Below, one piece after another: positions 1 to 10,535 of a DNA stretch of 64,000 nucleotides. Numbering within the stretch: position 1 is the first letter of the stretch; the number at the start of each line of letters is the position of its first letter. The notes below the pieces were generated by a model. The model did no database searches, was not told where the DNA came from, and worked only from the letters and a program-made list of their open reading frames with translations. The position numbers and the translations under genes were made by a program. This DNA comes from Knoxdaviesia capensis (taxonomy: Eukaryota; Ascomycota; Sordariomycetes; Microascales; Gondwanamycetaceae), in contig LNGK01000002.1 of the NCBI GenBank assembly GCA_001510575.1, forward strand, positions 589,271-653,270, given 5' to 3'.

Positions 1-572
1 TCGCCGACGCGCGCCGGCTTGACGTCGACGCAGTCGTACACGGGGGTCAGGCCGGACACGAGCCACTCGCTGACGCCGTACGGCGCGTTCGTGCAGGCGG
101 CGTTGGCGGCCTCGAGGAAGTGCTCGGAGATGATGTTGATGGTGCACTCGCGCGTCTCGAGCAGGTTGCGCAGCGAGTCGCGCGGCGTGGCGGTGGGCGT
201 TGCGAAGCCGACCACGAACATCGGCGGGTCGTGGTTGACCATGTTGAAGTACGAGAACGGCGCCAGGTTCGTGCTGGCGCCGTCGGCCGACCGCGTCGAC
301 AGGAACGCAATCGGCCGCGGCACCACGCTGCTGATCAGGAACTTGTAGTTGTGCGTGACCGGGCGGCCCGGCTCGTACGGGTCGATGGCGATGTGGCGCG
401 GCGTCGGCGTCGGCGTCGCGGTGCTGTTGGCGCCCGTCCCGAACTTCCAGTCCGGGTCGGCGGTCTTCGTCACGTGGAACGCGGCGGATGTGTCCCAGTC
501 CGGGCGCCCGGCCTCGACGGTCTTGAAGTCGCCGTGCGGGTTGTGGTTGTTGATGTACACGGGGGCCGACAT
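1..572 (-). CDS. Flavin reductase-like (FMN-binding split-barrel) protein, 3' end cut by the window edge
   Basis: The reverse strand is open from an ATG at 572 to the left edge (190 codons seen, no stop). After a short variable N-terminus (starting MSAPVYINNHNP) comes a flavin-reductase-like core: a VVPRPIAFLST motif, then NLAPFSYFN and DPPMFVVGF. These are hallmarks of the DIM6/NTAB-type FMN-binding split-barrel family (flavin reductase-like domain), whose members bind FMN and act as NAD(P)H-flavin oxidoreductases or related enzymes. The substrate cannot be told from sequence. No intron is needed in the visible part. The start is the first in-frame ATG, and the family core follows about 80 residues later. 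It is divergent from the tRNase Z gene, with 2.1 kb between them. The family call is firm; enzymatic role is inference. Confidence 0.85.
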   Translation of the reverse strand, partial: MSAPVYINNHNPHGDFKTVEAGRPDWDTSAAFHVTKTADPDWKFGTGANSTATPTPTPRHIAIDPYEPGRPVTHNYKFLISSVVPRPIAFLSTRSADGASTNLAPFSYFNMVNHDPPMFVVGFATPTATPRDSLRNLLETRECTINIISEHFLEAANAACTNAPYGVSEWLVSGLTPVYDCVDVKPARVG

Positions 573-1055
573 GTTGGCGGGGTATTGTGGGGGCGGGGCT
601 TGGGAAGCAGCGGCAGGGGGAGCAGGAGGAGAGTTTGTAGAGGAGGGAGATCGTGAAGAGCGCAAACGGGGGGATGAAAGACAGAAGAGCCGAGAGGGAA
701 ACCGCGCGGGAGAAGCCGGGTTAATGAATGGCGATCGACGATCTAGCCGAGGACGAAGAGTTGCGCAGTAGTGGTGTTGGCTAAGGCCGCGAAGTGGCGC
801 TGCGAACTGCCGTGCGAACGCCTGCATTAGCAGACCCAACGGAGGCAATTTGTAAGGCGTTTGTAATAAGGGTTGGCGAGGGTTTGCGCAGTGGAATTAC
901 CGAATGTTCATTTGTCAATGAGGGAGGAATCCGCGATGAGACAAAGCGTCCGGGTTTTGTGGGCGGGTTGGAGGTGCGACAGAAACCGGGAACAACTCCG
1001 GGAATGAACTGCCGAGAGTCGGCGATGGACGGCGCTAGAAAACACCTCCGACGAG

Positions 1056-1150
1056 CTAACCCTAAATGTCATAGTCGGGTTGCTGCTGTTTTCTCAACTA
1101 ACCCTAAATACTATACACCGCGATGGGTTAACCTTAAATATCACAGTCGG
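1056..1150. repeat. Three degenerate 23-bp repeats carrying CTAACCCTAAAT
   Basis: Copies lie at 1056-1078, 1098-1120 and 1128-1150. Each starts with (C/T)TAACC(C/T)TAAAT; copies 1 and 3 also share the ending CA(T/C)AGTCGG. Spacing between copies is 42 and 30 bases. The core contains the fungal telomere-type hexamer CCCTAA in two of the three copies. They lie in the divergent promoter region, so a regulatory role is possible but unproven. Confidence 0.6.
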
Positions 1151-2344
1151 TCATCATGCAAGACTATCTCAAGGATGATCTTCTCACCATCACCGTGCCG
1201 TGCAGGAGCCACGAGTTCCTGCATCTGGACTTGAAGACGTGCGAAAATCTGCGACGATATTGGCACTATGGGGCTGGCGGGACACACAGACCCTGCCGGC
1301 ACTCCGGGCCAAAATGGAATGGTGGTTCGAGATTGTCCCTCTTTTCAAGGGCGTATGACCACCACCCCACCAGAGACGACGGGAATACTGGCGAGAAGAC
1401 AGTTCTTCTAGAACACTGGCTAGAAAGACCGCCGTACACTCCCAGCCGCCCGGGTGCCCCGGCCACTCGCAGGTCTTCCGTGGCAGCTGACGTGATACCA
1501 CTGTGCTCCAAACCATTAATATCAATTGGGCAGGCCCGGTGCCCCACAACCAGGCACACGCGAATATGCGGTCAGACTATCAGAACTTCAATGCCACTAG
1601 ATGTCCACTGAGGTTGGATTTTGGTAGCCTGTTTCTGCGGCCAGCCGTGGTGGGCCTGAAAGACCGCGACGTCCTCCTGGAGTGGAGGACTACGCTTTAC
1701 AGGACTCTGCAGCTGAATTCTGGGCTTAGTTCTTTACTTAAGCGAAATCAACGTCTTCTGAACTATTACTACATCCCGCCCAGCCTTTAGTGTTGGGATA
1801 GTTGTGTGCCACCAAGACCGTATGACTTGAGAGAGGCGATACGGTAGTCCGACACCGAATTAGGGCTCCCTGGGATTACGGTTGCCCGTCTACGGGTCAC
1901 TCACGATCCTACCACCTGGGGTTGCATGAATGGATATGTAACTCACAAATATCGAAAGCAGTAGACTTCGTGCATTGACAGAGAACTGCCTAGTAGGAGC
2001 ATGTGTTCTCTCGAGCTGGCGGATTTCGACGTGGTGTGAGCTTGTGGATGAGATGTCTTGGCCGAAGGTGGAGGGTGTGCACGGCCGGAGGCAGTTCCGA
2101 GTGGGGCCGAGGGTGGGGCGGCAAACGCGGTGTTCCGGGCCGTGATTCGCTAGCAAAGGACAGCGACGGCGTTTGACAGCGAAACCGTGTATTCAGCCTC
2201 TGTTCTTTTACAGCCCAATATTCCCTGTTTCGGCGCTCACTGCATCTACGTCGATCAGCCACCGGCAGCCGTTCTCTGGGTGAGTCGCTCTCCTCGAAAG
2301 CTGGACCCTAACCAACCCTAAGCGTTGTGTCACGTGAAAGCCCG

Positions 2345-2346
<2 letters not shown>

Positions 2347-2377
<31 letters not shown>

Positions 2378-2379
2378 TT
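2347..2379. repeat. (TG)n followed by a T19 homopolymer
   Basis: A short TG dinucleotide run (about 2347-2360) is followed directly by nineteen T residues (2361-2379). Simple-sequence tract upstream of the tRNase Z gene. Confidence 0.85.
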
Positions 2380-2688
2380 CCAGCTTCGACCTCGCATCTT
2401 CTCCATACGCGTTTGCGCCCTCCACCACAATTCGTCGGAACAAGAACTGACAAGAATCCAGCCAGTTCAGCTGTCTATCTTGCTTACGCCTTCGTGATAT
2501 CCATTCCTTGCTGACCATTTGTCTCTCCTTCCCCGCTTCCCTCGCCTGTTCTCTTCACGGCCGTTCTCTGGCCTCTCCTGTTTTCCTTTGAATGTCCACT
2601 CCCCACCCTCTTTCTGTGCCCCTCCCGCTGTGACTCATGGCTGTGTTATAGGGGTTGTCCTTCTTCTTTTCTTTCCCCGTTCTACCTT

Positions 2689-5600
2689 ATGAATCCCCGC
2701 CGAGTCCCGTGGACCGTGCCCAAGTTCTTTCCATACGCTCGAAGCGTCTGGAATCCCGCAGGCGGCAGTGGCAGTAGATCAAGGTGCGTTGGTGGCCTCA
2801 GGTGGCTGGTGATGATAGATTTTGTTTTCTCTAACATTTTCCCACTGACATGACTTAGTTTGGCGTCTTACCGCCGGTGTATCTCTTCCGAGTCGAATCC
2901 ACAGTCCTCGCCGAGACAGCGCCCCAGCTCCGAGCATATCAAGTCGGCATCCCCTAGCTCCAGAGCTCCGAACCCAGACTCTCCTGATTCCAGTCTCGAC
3001 TACATCCGGCCCCGATCGTCGAAAGATTCCCCCAGTTCTCGCCGGTCCCCGTCTTCCACGACATCTTCTCGCTCCCCTCCAACCAAGGGCGCATCCCGCG
3101 TCCCAAAACACGCCTTCGCTCATTCATCGACCACAAACCACTCGTCGAAGCGATCTCCGCCTGGTATCCGCCCCTTCTCCAAAGGCTCCCGCGACGGCAG
3201 CAAGTCTCGGCCGGCGCCCGCTTCTCTCTCCGATACCCCGCCCCGTGGTGTCCCCGTCGACCAACGCGGGTTTCCCAAAGCGGCCAAGACCATCGGACTA
3301 GAGCTCGGCGGTCAATCCCCCGGCTACTCCAACTTCGTTCCCGGCACCGTCTGTGTGTACCAACAAACGCCGAGGCCGGCTCCCAAGCTCCTCCCTCTTC
3401 ATACTCGCCCCAATTACCGCACCAATTCCGAGGCCATGTCAGCCTATGTGGACATCGTCACCACTCCTACCGCGGACACTCCCGGCACGTGTCTGTGGGT
3501 GCACTACGACAAGCGCCGGTACATGTTTGGCCGCGTTTCCGAGGGCCTGCAGCGCGCGCTGTCGCAACGCAAGTACCCGGTCTCGTCGCTGGAGCAGCTG
3601 TTCGTGTCTGGCGAGATCAACTGGAGCACCGTCGGCGGTCTCCTCGGGCTGGTCATCACGGTGTCCGATGTGATCGGGGCAGCGCGCGAGCATCAGATCG
3701 AGAACAACGCTCTCCGCAAGGAACAGGGCAAGGCCATTCTCGCCAGCGACCTGATAGATAAGCTGCACGTCCACGGCGCCGAGAACTTGATGTACCTGCT
3801 CGCCACCGCGCGCGGCTTTGTCTTCCGCAAGGGAATGCCGTTCAAGCCGTTCGAGCAGGTCGGCGACCCGCGCATGGCTGATCCGTCGCTCAGCGAGCCC
3901 GACTTCTCCGACGACTGCCTCAAGGTGTGGAAGGTGCCGATTTCCCAAAAGCCCAAGAAGCGCCGCCGCGAGAGCACCGAGGCCGCCCTGAACAGCGACG
4001 ACCCTGCGGCGAAGCTGGCGCTGGCTAAGCAGGCCGAGCTGGACCGCGAAGTGCTCACCGCGGTGGTTGAGAACATGTTCAACTCGAACTGGAGCATCGA
4101 CACGCTGGTGCCGTCGCGGCTGGCAGACGTCGAGCTGCCCGCCAAGATCTTCGTCAAGGACGCCGACGGCACGGTGCGGCCGTACACGGGGCCGCTCCCC
4201 GGCGGCAAGCTGATGGGCCACTTCAAGACGGCGGCCGAGCGCGAAGCCGCCGAGGCCGCGGCCAGCGAGCCCGATCCCGACATGGAGGTGCTCATCCGCG
4301 AGCCGTGGCCGGCGACGCGCGTCACGCAGCTGCCGCAGCCGCAGTACTCGTCGCAGGCGCTGTGCTACGTGGTGCAGAACCAGGGCCGGCGCGGCAAGTT
4401 CAGCCCGGCGATCCCCAAGGCGCACGGCGTGGCGCCGCCCGACTTCCGCAAGCTGACGGCCGGCGAGTCGGTGGTCGGCAAGGACGGCTTCACCGTCACG
4501 CCGGAGATGTGCATGGGCGCGCCGGTGTACGGCAAGGGCTTCGTGGTGGCCGATATCCCGGACGCCAGCTACCTGGAGTCGTTCCTCAACCGGCCCGAGT
4601 GGGCCAACGACGCCATTGTCAACGACCGCATCGGCATGTTCTACTGGATTCTCGGGCCCGGCCTTGCGTCCGACCCGGACGTGCTGAAGTTCATGCGCGA
4701 CCGCCCGGAGTTCAAGCACATTGTGTGCGCGCAGGAGACGTCGCCCAACATGCTGGTGTTTGACGGCCACGCGCAGGTGCACACGCATATGCGCAGCGTG
4801 GACCCGGAACGCTTCCCGCTGCTGGACTTCAACAACGCGGTGACTACCGTGGCCCCGGCCCAGTCGCCGGCGAGCTCGGCGGCAGCCACCGCGGCGAAAA
4901 GCCCGCTGGTGTACGAGGGCGGCCGCGCGGGCAAGCGCATCGTGATGATCCCGCAGATGCAGGTGCAGGACAACCTGATTGTGCCGTTCTGCAACCCGGT
5001 GGCCGGGCTGCAGGCAGTGGCGCCGGAAGTGACGGCGATGGCCAAGGCCGCGGCCGCGCGGGTGAACTCGGCGGAGTTCCAGGCGGCCATGGCGGCGGCC
5101 GAGAAGGACACGCCGTACCCGGAGGCCGAGATCATCACGCTGGGCACGGGGTCGGCGCTGCCGTCCAAGTACCGCAACGTGTCGGCCACGCTGCTGCGCA
5201 TCCCGGGCGTCGGCAGCTACCTGCTGGACTGCGGCGAGAACACGCTGGGCCAGCTGCAGCGCGCGCTGGGCGCCGCCGAGACGCAGACGGTGCTGAAGGA
5301 GCTGCGCGCCGTGTTCATCAGCCACCTGCACGCCGACCACCACCTGGGCACGCTCAGCGTCATCGAGGCGTGGCAGCGCGCCACGCACGGCACCGCCACG
5401 CTGACGCTCTCGTGCACGCACTTCATGCAGCGCTTCGTCTGCGAGTACGCGCAGATGCAGCCGCTGGACCTGGCGAACATCGACATGGTCGGCGTGCACA
5501 GCACGGACGCCGCCCACCACGTCGACACGTTCCCGGCCGGCCACGCGTCGGGGCTTGCGCGCATCGACCGCGTGCGCGTCGACCACTGCCGCGGCGCCCA

Positions 5601-6030
5601 CGCCGGCGTGCTGACCTGGCCCAACGGGTTCAAGCTCGCCTACTCGGGCGACTGCCGCCCGTCGCTGCGCTTCGCGGCGGCCGGCCGCGGCGCCACCGTG
5701 CTGCTGCACGAGTGCACGTTCGAGGACGACAAGCAGCGCGACGCGGTGGCCAAGAAGCACAGCACCATCTCCGAGGCGCTCGGCGTGGCGGAGGCCATGC
5801 AGGCGCAGCGCGTGGTGCTGACGCACTTCTCGCAGCGGTACGCCAAGGCGAGCGCGTCCGGGCCGGCGCCCGACCCCGACGCTCCGGTCCCGGTGCCCGA
5901 CCCCGCGGCCCCGATCGCCATGGCGGCGCGGCCGGTGGTGCCCGCGGTCGATCTGATGCGCATCAAGGTCGGCCAGTTCCGCGCGGCGATGGAGTATCTG
6001 CCCGCGGTGCGGCTGTTGGTGGAAGAGTAA
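2689..6030 (+). CDS. trz1: tRNase Z, long form (tRNA 3'-end processing endonuclease)
   Basis: Exons 2689-2783 and 2859-6030, with a 75-nt GT-AG intron (donor GTGCGT; CTAAC and CTGAC branch candidates; acceptor CTTAG); 1088 aa. The enzyme removes 3' trailers from pre-tRNAs in nucleus and mitochondria. The C-terminal metallo-beta-lactamase half has LGTGS..PSKYRN (around 800), the zinc motif HLHADHH (854-860), VDHC (His941), SGDCRP (961-966), HECTF (His982) and LTHFSQRY (His1021), all tRNase Z signatures. The N-terminal half (MSAYVDIVTTPTADTPGT from residue 225) is the pseudo-domain found in long-form enzymes. Residues 1-224 are an extension: a basic N-terminus (MNPRRVPWTVPKFFPYARS) that could be a mitochondrial presequence, then a Ser/Pro-rich linker. 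Met225 (3436) matches the usual fungal start, so two start sites could give mitochondrial and nuclear forms. The first exon is inferred. If it is wrong, the start is 3436. Confidence 0.93.
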
Positions 6031-6496
6031 AGAAGACTGGGCCGGCTGGATATCGTATGAACACACACACCGCTTTCTTGCTCCGGATAGAATCACACGT
6101 TTAGACTACTCTTCTCTGCTAAATCACCACTTCTATCACATGAGGTTCCGGGCTTGATTACTCGCCCGGGACGGAACACTGGTTTACATCTCCGCTCGTG
6201 AAGTCATGTTTTGGGATGGGTTTTATGTTGAAGTCGAACGCTTTGTATATGTCTTTTCGGAGATATCCTAACTGATCTCTTCCCTTATCCAGCTTTCCAG
6301 TCTGATTCTGTCGAATTCCTCCAAGTTGGTTCCAAAGTCCTTCCATACTAACAATCTCTCAGTCCTTTGACCGCATACGCTTGACTGTTCTACGTATACT
6401 TACCGGCGCACAGGAACAGCCCTCTCACCAGCGGAGACTTACCTACGATACCCGTGACACCGCTGTCGCACATACATATGTCAGGAGCAAAACCAC
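6031..6496. other. Convergent intergenic region
   Basis: These 466 bases separate the 3' ends of tRNase Z (plus) and the unknown ORF (minus). AT-richer than its surroundings and presumably shared 3' UTR or terminator sequence. Nothing else recognisable. Confidence 0.6.
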
Positions 6497-7585
6497 TTAC
6501 GCGGCCCCCCGGCGCCCAAAAAGCCGCCGAAAGCTCCCCCTCGCCGGCTTCTCCTCCGGCAACGCCTCCATGCCCAGCCGCGCCCGCACGCGCGCACACT
6601 CCTGGGGGTCGGTCGGCGCCCGCCCGCCGCGCGGCGCGAAGGGGTCCTCGCCGTACAGCGTCCGGAAGGCCGACGGCGCCTCGTCGTCCGAGTACTCCGA
6701 CTCAGACGAGTCGAACACCAGTGTGACGCCGGCGGCTGCAGCGGGTGCCGGGCGGCGCGCCATCAGCCGCAGCTCGGCGGTCGCGTTGACCAGCCCGCGG
6801 ACGTCGCGGAGCAGGTGGGCGAGGTCGTCGCTGGCGGCGAACACGGCGGCGGACGAGGCCGCGGGCGGCATGGCGCGCACCCAGGCGTCGACGATGCGCA
6901 GCAGGCGTGGGGCGCCGCCCGGGTACGGCCCGCCGCGGCGCGTCACGTCGGCGGGCAGGGCGGGTGTGCGCGAGGCCACCGCGGCGCGCAGCTCGATCAG
7001 CATGCGCGCATCGCCGCCGATGGCGGCCAGGATGCACGCGCTGCACGCACAGCCGTCGGCGGGCGCGCGCCACAGCACCGACACCGCCGCCAGCCGCGCA
7101 AAGGTCCGCCCGACGAGCTCGAGCCGGAACTCCTGCTGCCCGGGCACGCGGCGCAGGCCGCCGCTCGCGGCGGTATCATCCGTGACGCTGGTGTAGCGGA
7201 CCGGCGCGGCGCGGTGGGCGCGGAAGGCAAAGTCGTCGACGTATGTGGCCAGCGGCGCCGCCTTGGTGGTCACCTCGGCGTCGACCAGCCCGACCACCGC
7301 GCTGGCGAGCCCCGGCGCCAGGCCGATGTGCGCGCTGCACAGCTGGTCGGGCGTGTGGAACGGCGCGGCGTGGTCGGTGTGGCGCAGCGGCGCCGGCAGC
7401 CGGTGCACGGCGTAGGCTTGTTCCGTGCGCCAGCGCGCCGATGTCGGGTCGCTGCCGCGCGTCAGCGTCAGCGTGGTGGCCAGGCGTGCGGCGTCGGCGT
7501 CGGTCAGGCTGGCGACGATGCAGTGCGGGTGGCGGCGGCGGGTGGACGCGGGGGGTATGGCATATCTAGAGTTTGTGTGAGGCAT
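6497..7585 (-). CDS. Uncharacterised 362-aa protein
   Basis: A single uninterrupted reverse-strand ORF starting at an ATG (7585), with the GC-rich third positions typical of real genes in this window. I do not recognise the family. Visible features: an Ala/Arg/Thr-rich N-terminal half beginning MPHTNSRYAIPPAS; a compact Cys pair in DGCACSACILAAIGG (about residues 170-184); helical-looking Ala/Leu-rich sequence through 190-285; an acidic stretch DSSESEYSDDEAP (about 294-306); and a basic C-terminus ending RRLFGRRGAA. No signal peptide or clear membrane segment. It is convergent with tRNase Z and runs in the same direction as the MFS gene upstream of it. It could be a lineage-specific protein. 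The complementary frames are also open, as for every GC3-rich gene here, so coding status rests on length, ATG start and composition only. Confidence 0.6.
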   Translation of the reverse strand: MPHTNSRYAIPPASTRRRHPHCIVASLTDADAARLATTLTLTRGSDPTSARWRTEQAYAVHRLPAPLRHTDHAAPFHTPDQLCSAHIGLAPGLASAVVGLVDAEVTTKAAPLATYVDDFAFRAHRAAPVRYTSVTDDTAASGGLRRVPGQQEFRLELVGRTFARLAAVSVLWRAPADGCACSACILAAIGGDARMLIELRAAVASRTPALPADVTRRGGPYPGGAPRLLRIVDAWVRAMPPAASSAAVFAASDDLAHLLRDVRGLVNATAELRLMARRPAPAAAAGVTLVFDSSESEYSDDEAPSAFRTLYGEDPFAPRGGRAPTDPQECARVRARLGMEALPEEKPARGSFRRLFGRRGAA

Positions 7586-8445
7586 TGTGTAGTTAGATGT
7601 GAGATGTTAGTATGGGGTGATCTAGGGTACTTGGGGGGGTTTATTTGGGCTGGTGATAACTTGGCCTGTTTTTGTCCTTGTTCTTGTTGAAGCCGGATCG
7701 TGGTTTGAGAAGAAGAGTCTATCTGTGTAGGTAGGTTAGTATTTTGTATCGAAAGTATCTATGTCAGTAGGTCAGTGCTTATGATAGAAGGTGTGGTAGG
7801 TGAGGTGGTGAGGTATGTAATAGAAGAGTGTGTATGAAGACTGTGATGGAAGTCGAATCAATGGGTGCGTGGCTCAGAAAGACTCTGATGTTGGAACGCA
7901 GGATGGAACAGCCATCCTTATATATCCTCCTCGTTCTCTTCTAGCTCTTCCAGAAGCCTTGAGAGATAATCGAAGCCGTGATCCTTGTAATAAAGAACAA
8001 ATAGCCTTTGATGCCCGGTATAAAGGCAGCATGCCCGGAACCCAACTGCCCCGACACAATGAAAGGCAGAATACAACAGAGAGAACAATAGAGACAATGA
8101 GCACTATCACATATAGAGATGAAACAGAGTAAGAGTAAAGACAAGTGTAGAAAGAATCAAGAAGAGACAGTATTGCTGTCTATAGACAATGGTCATGCAG
8201 AGTATAAAGAAAGAAACACCGCCAACGCCTGGACCCGTAACCCTAACATATCTAGATAGGAGAATGTCCGAAACCAACACCAGACAAAAGAACAAAGGAA
8301 ATAAAAGCAGATCCAAAGAAAGAGAAAGAACCAAGAACTGAGAAACCCACCTATCTAAAGCAAAGCAGAGAAATATATACGGAGGGGGCTAGGTATATGC
8401 AGGGTTACGTACATATCTCAGCCCTAAGATGAAGCTTGTGTGGGC
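7586..8445. other. Intergenic region between two minus-strand genes
   Basis: About 860 bases, AT-richer and purine-rich on the plus strand (8100-8400), fitting the MFS 3' UTR followed by the promoter of the unknown ORF. One CCCTAA copy (near 8244). Small ORFs show no family motif. Confidence 0.6.
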
Positions 8446-10205
8446 CTACTCCTCGGTCTCGGTCCCGCCGTCCTCGGCAGCCGGGACCGGCTCCGTGACG
8501 CGCACGGGGAATATGATGCAAAACGCACACGAGTACAGCACGGCCGACACCATGTACGGCAGACCCGTCCACAGCCCGCCGGCGCGGAACCCGACGCGGA
8601 AGGCCAAGCCAAGCAGGGGCGACCCGCACATGTCGGCCAGCGTCTCGATAAGGCCGATGCTGGTGTACAGCAGCGCGGTGTCGCCGCCCAGCAGGGTGGT
8701 CATCAGGCCGCGCACCAGCAGGCTGTAGCCGTAGGACAGCGACGAGAGGCCGACGCTGGCGACCAGCTGCGGGGCGGTCTGCGACAGGCTGATGCCGATG
8801 CTCGCGACGATGGCGATCACCAGGCTGATGCGCGCCAGCAGGAGGTCGCGCTTCATCGCCGGCATGACACGCAGCAGGAGGCGCGAGACGGTCGGTAGGA
8901 TGAAGAGCAGCAGCACGAGCGAGCCGCTCGCGTTGATCGACCTCAGCAGGCCGGCCTCGCTCCACGACCAGTGGAACTTGGCGGTCACGTACTGGGCGAG
9001 CACCAGCCCGGCGTCGCGGCCGACGGCGGAGAACAGGCCGCCGAGCAGCAGCAGGCCGACGGAGGGGTGGTCGGCGGCCAGCCGGTGGCCGAAGATCACG
9101 AAGCGCCGGAGCGAGCCATGGGCGTGGTCGGCCAGCGCGCGCCAGCCGCCGGCAGCCTCTTCGCTGGGGTCCTCGGCAGCCTCCTCGGCGGCGGCGACGC
9201 GGTCCTTCTCGGGGAGGGTCTCGGGGAACAGGTACGGCATCGGCATGCCGCAGCCGAGCAGCATGAGGCCGAGCGCGTAGGTGCCGCTGTCGCCGATGGT
9301 GTGCATGCTCCAGAAGACCAGCGGGTTGGCGACCACGAGCGTGCCCATGGCGACGGCGCCGATGAAGAAGAAGGCGGTCGACCGGTTGGTGGGGTCGCTG
9401 GTGTCGGCGACGATGGTGTATATCATGGAGACGAGCACGGTGGAGCCGCCGCCGATGAAGGCGAAGATGCTGGCGAACCAGATCAGGCGGAGCGAGACGT
9501 AGTCGTGGAGGAGGACTAGAGACAGAGGGGGGATGGGAGACAAAGGTCAGCTTTGGGCAGGGCGCAATCGAAGGGGGAGGGGGAGGGGCAGGTTAACAGC
9601 AGCCAAGAACAAAACTCACTAACAGCTCCTCCGAACAAGGCTTCAATGGTCAGGCCCAGCATGCACATCATGGTCACGGGCCGGCGTCCGTAGCGATCGG
9701 CGATCAGGCCCATGGGAACACTCATGACCAGGCCGGGGATCACGTCGAACACCAGGATCCACGACTGGATGATCGACAGCTCGTCCTGCACAGCAGGCAC
9801 TTTGCAGCGGGCAATGGCATCGTCAGGCGGAAGTCCCGGGGCGGGCTGGGCGGGGAAGCCGCCGGACAGCGACGAGTGCAGCTGGCCGTCGGCGCCCAAG
9901 CGCTTGCAGAGGATGTTCTCCATCATCTGGATCAGGGGTGTTGACAGAGCGATGCTGGCCAGCTCGATGGAGAAGACCATCAGCAGGGAGATGAACAGCA
10001 CGTACCAGTGGCGGCGGCGGAAGCGCTTGGCGGCGGCAGCGGTCTCGGCGTCGACTTCGGCTATGGAAGTCGCCGGCGGAATCTTGGAGCCGGGCATGTC
10101 GGAGTCGAGTTCGGACACGGAGATGGTGTCTTCCGACCGGGGCGACGAGGCGAGCAGCGGCTCCCGCTCAGCGGCGGCGGCGGCCCGGGAGTCGTCGGCC
10201 GTCAT
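8446..10205 (-). CDS. Major facilitator superfamily transporter
   Basis: Exons (reverse strand) 10205-9620 and 9515-8446, with a 104-nt intron (GTGAGT donor, AAGCTGAC branch, CTCTAG acceptor); the join is in phase and gives 551 aa. The hydrophilic N-terminus (about 65 aa, with EREPLL, a possible dileucine sorting signal) precedes the first membrane segment (WYVLFISLLMVFSIELAS). The MFS loop 2-3 motif is clear: GLIADRYGRRPVT. The intron falls in transmembrane segment 4. A hydrophilic central loop rich in Glu and Ala (PETLPEKD through SEEAAGG) separates the two six-helix halves, and the C-terminus is acidic. It is a proton-coupled or facilitative small-solute transporter; the substrate cannot be predicted. 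The start is the first ATG, close downstream of a (GA)n tract and about 220 bp from a TATA-like box and a 17-mer array. Confidence 0.88.
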
Positions 10206-10228
10206 GGTGAAGAAGCGATAGAGACCGG

Positions 10229-10239
<11 letters not shown>

Positions 10240-10271
<32 letters not shown>
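10240..10271. repeat. (GA)n microsatellite in the MFS 5' leader
   Basis: About 16 GA units on the plus strand, 35-66 bases upstream of the MFS start. Read as CT on the coding strand it forms a pyrimidine tract of the kind common in fungal 5' UTRs. Confidence 0.9.
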
Positions 10272-10273
<2 letters not shown>

Positions 10274-10426
10274 AAACGAAAGGACGGCGCAATTGGGGAG
10301 GGAAAAGAAGAAGAAGATGGGTATAAACAGCTGCGGTGGCAAAGCAGTGGGAACAAACACAACCTGCACGGTCAGGTTAGAGATAAGAGCTAGAGGGTGA
10401 TGTGACGACAGAGGCGCGCGGCGGAT

Positions 10427-10435
10427 CTTTATATA
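10427..10435 (-). promoter_or_regulatory. TATA-like box of the MFS gene
   Basis: Reverse strand reads TATATAAAG, a close match to a TATA box, 222 bases upstream of the MFS ATG and just downstream (in the gene's direction) of a tandem 17-mer array. Confidence 0.5.
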
Positions 10436-10456
10436 CTGGAGGCTGGCGCATGCCGG

Positions 10457-10535
10457 ATCGGGGAATGTGCTGGATAGAGGAATATGCCGAATCGAGGAAT
10501 GTGCTGGATAGAGAAATATGCTGGACAGAAGAACT
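10457..10535. repeat. Tandem array of a 17-bp unit in the MFS promoter
   Basis: Four consecutive 17-bp units at 10457-10473, 10474-10490, 10491-10507 and 10508-10524, consensus roughly AT(A/C)GAGGAAT(A/G)TGC(C/T)GG. A degraded half unit precedes them (10440-10456) and another follows (from 10525). Units 1 and 3, and 2 and 4, resemble each other most, so the array may have grown as a 34-bp dimer. It sits 252-320 bp upstream of the MFS ATG. Confidence 0.85.

Larger units (their letters stand above)
573..2688. other. Intergenic region between divergent genes (flavin reductase-like and tRNase Z)
   Basis: This 2.1-kb divergent region holds no recognisable gene. Short ORFs on both strands (for example around 1156-1611 and 1890-2262) have no family motif and overlap each other. 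It contains a degenerate CCCTAA-bearing 23-bp repeat (1056-1150), a (TG)n plus T19 tract (2347-2379) and a CCCTAA copy near 2315. The last 150 bases before 2689 are pyrimidine-rich, as expected for a fungal 5' leader. Confidence 0.6.

Noticed and set aside
3439..6096. 885-codon open frame antisense to tRNase Z
   Set aside because: Shadow of GC-rich third positions; the translation is Arg/His/Val-rich and without motifs, while the plus strand encodes a complete conserved enzyme.
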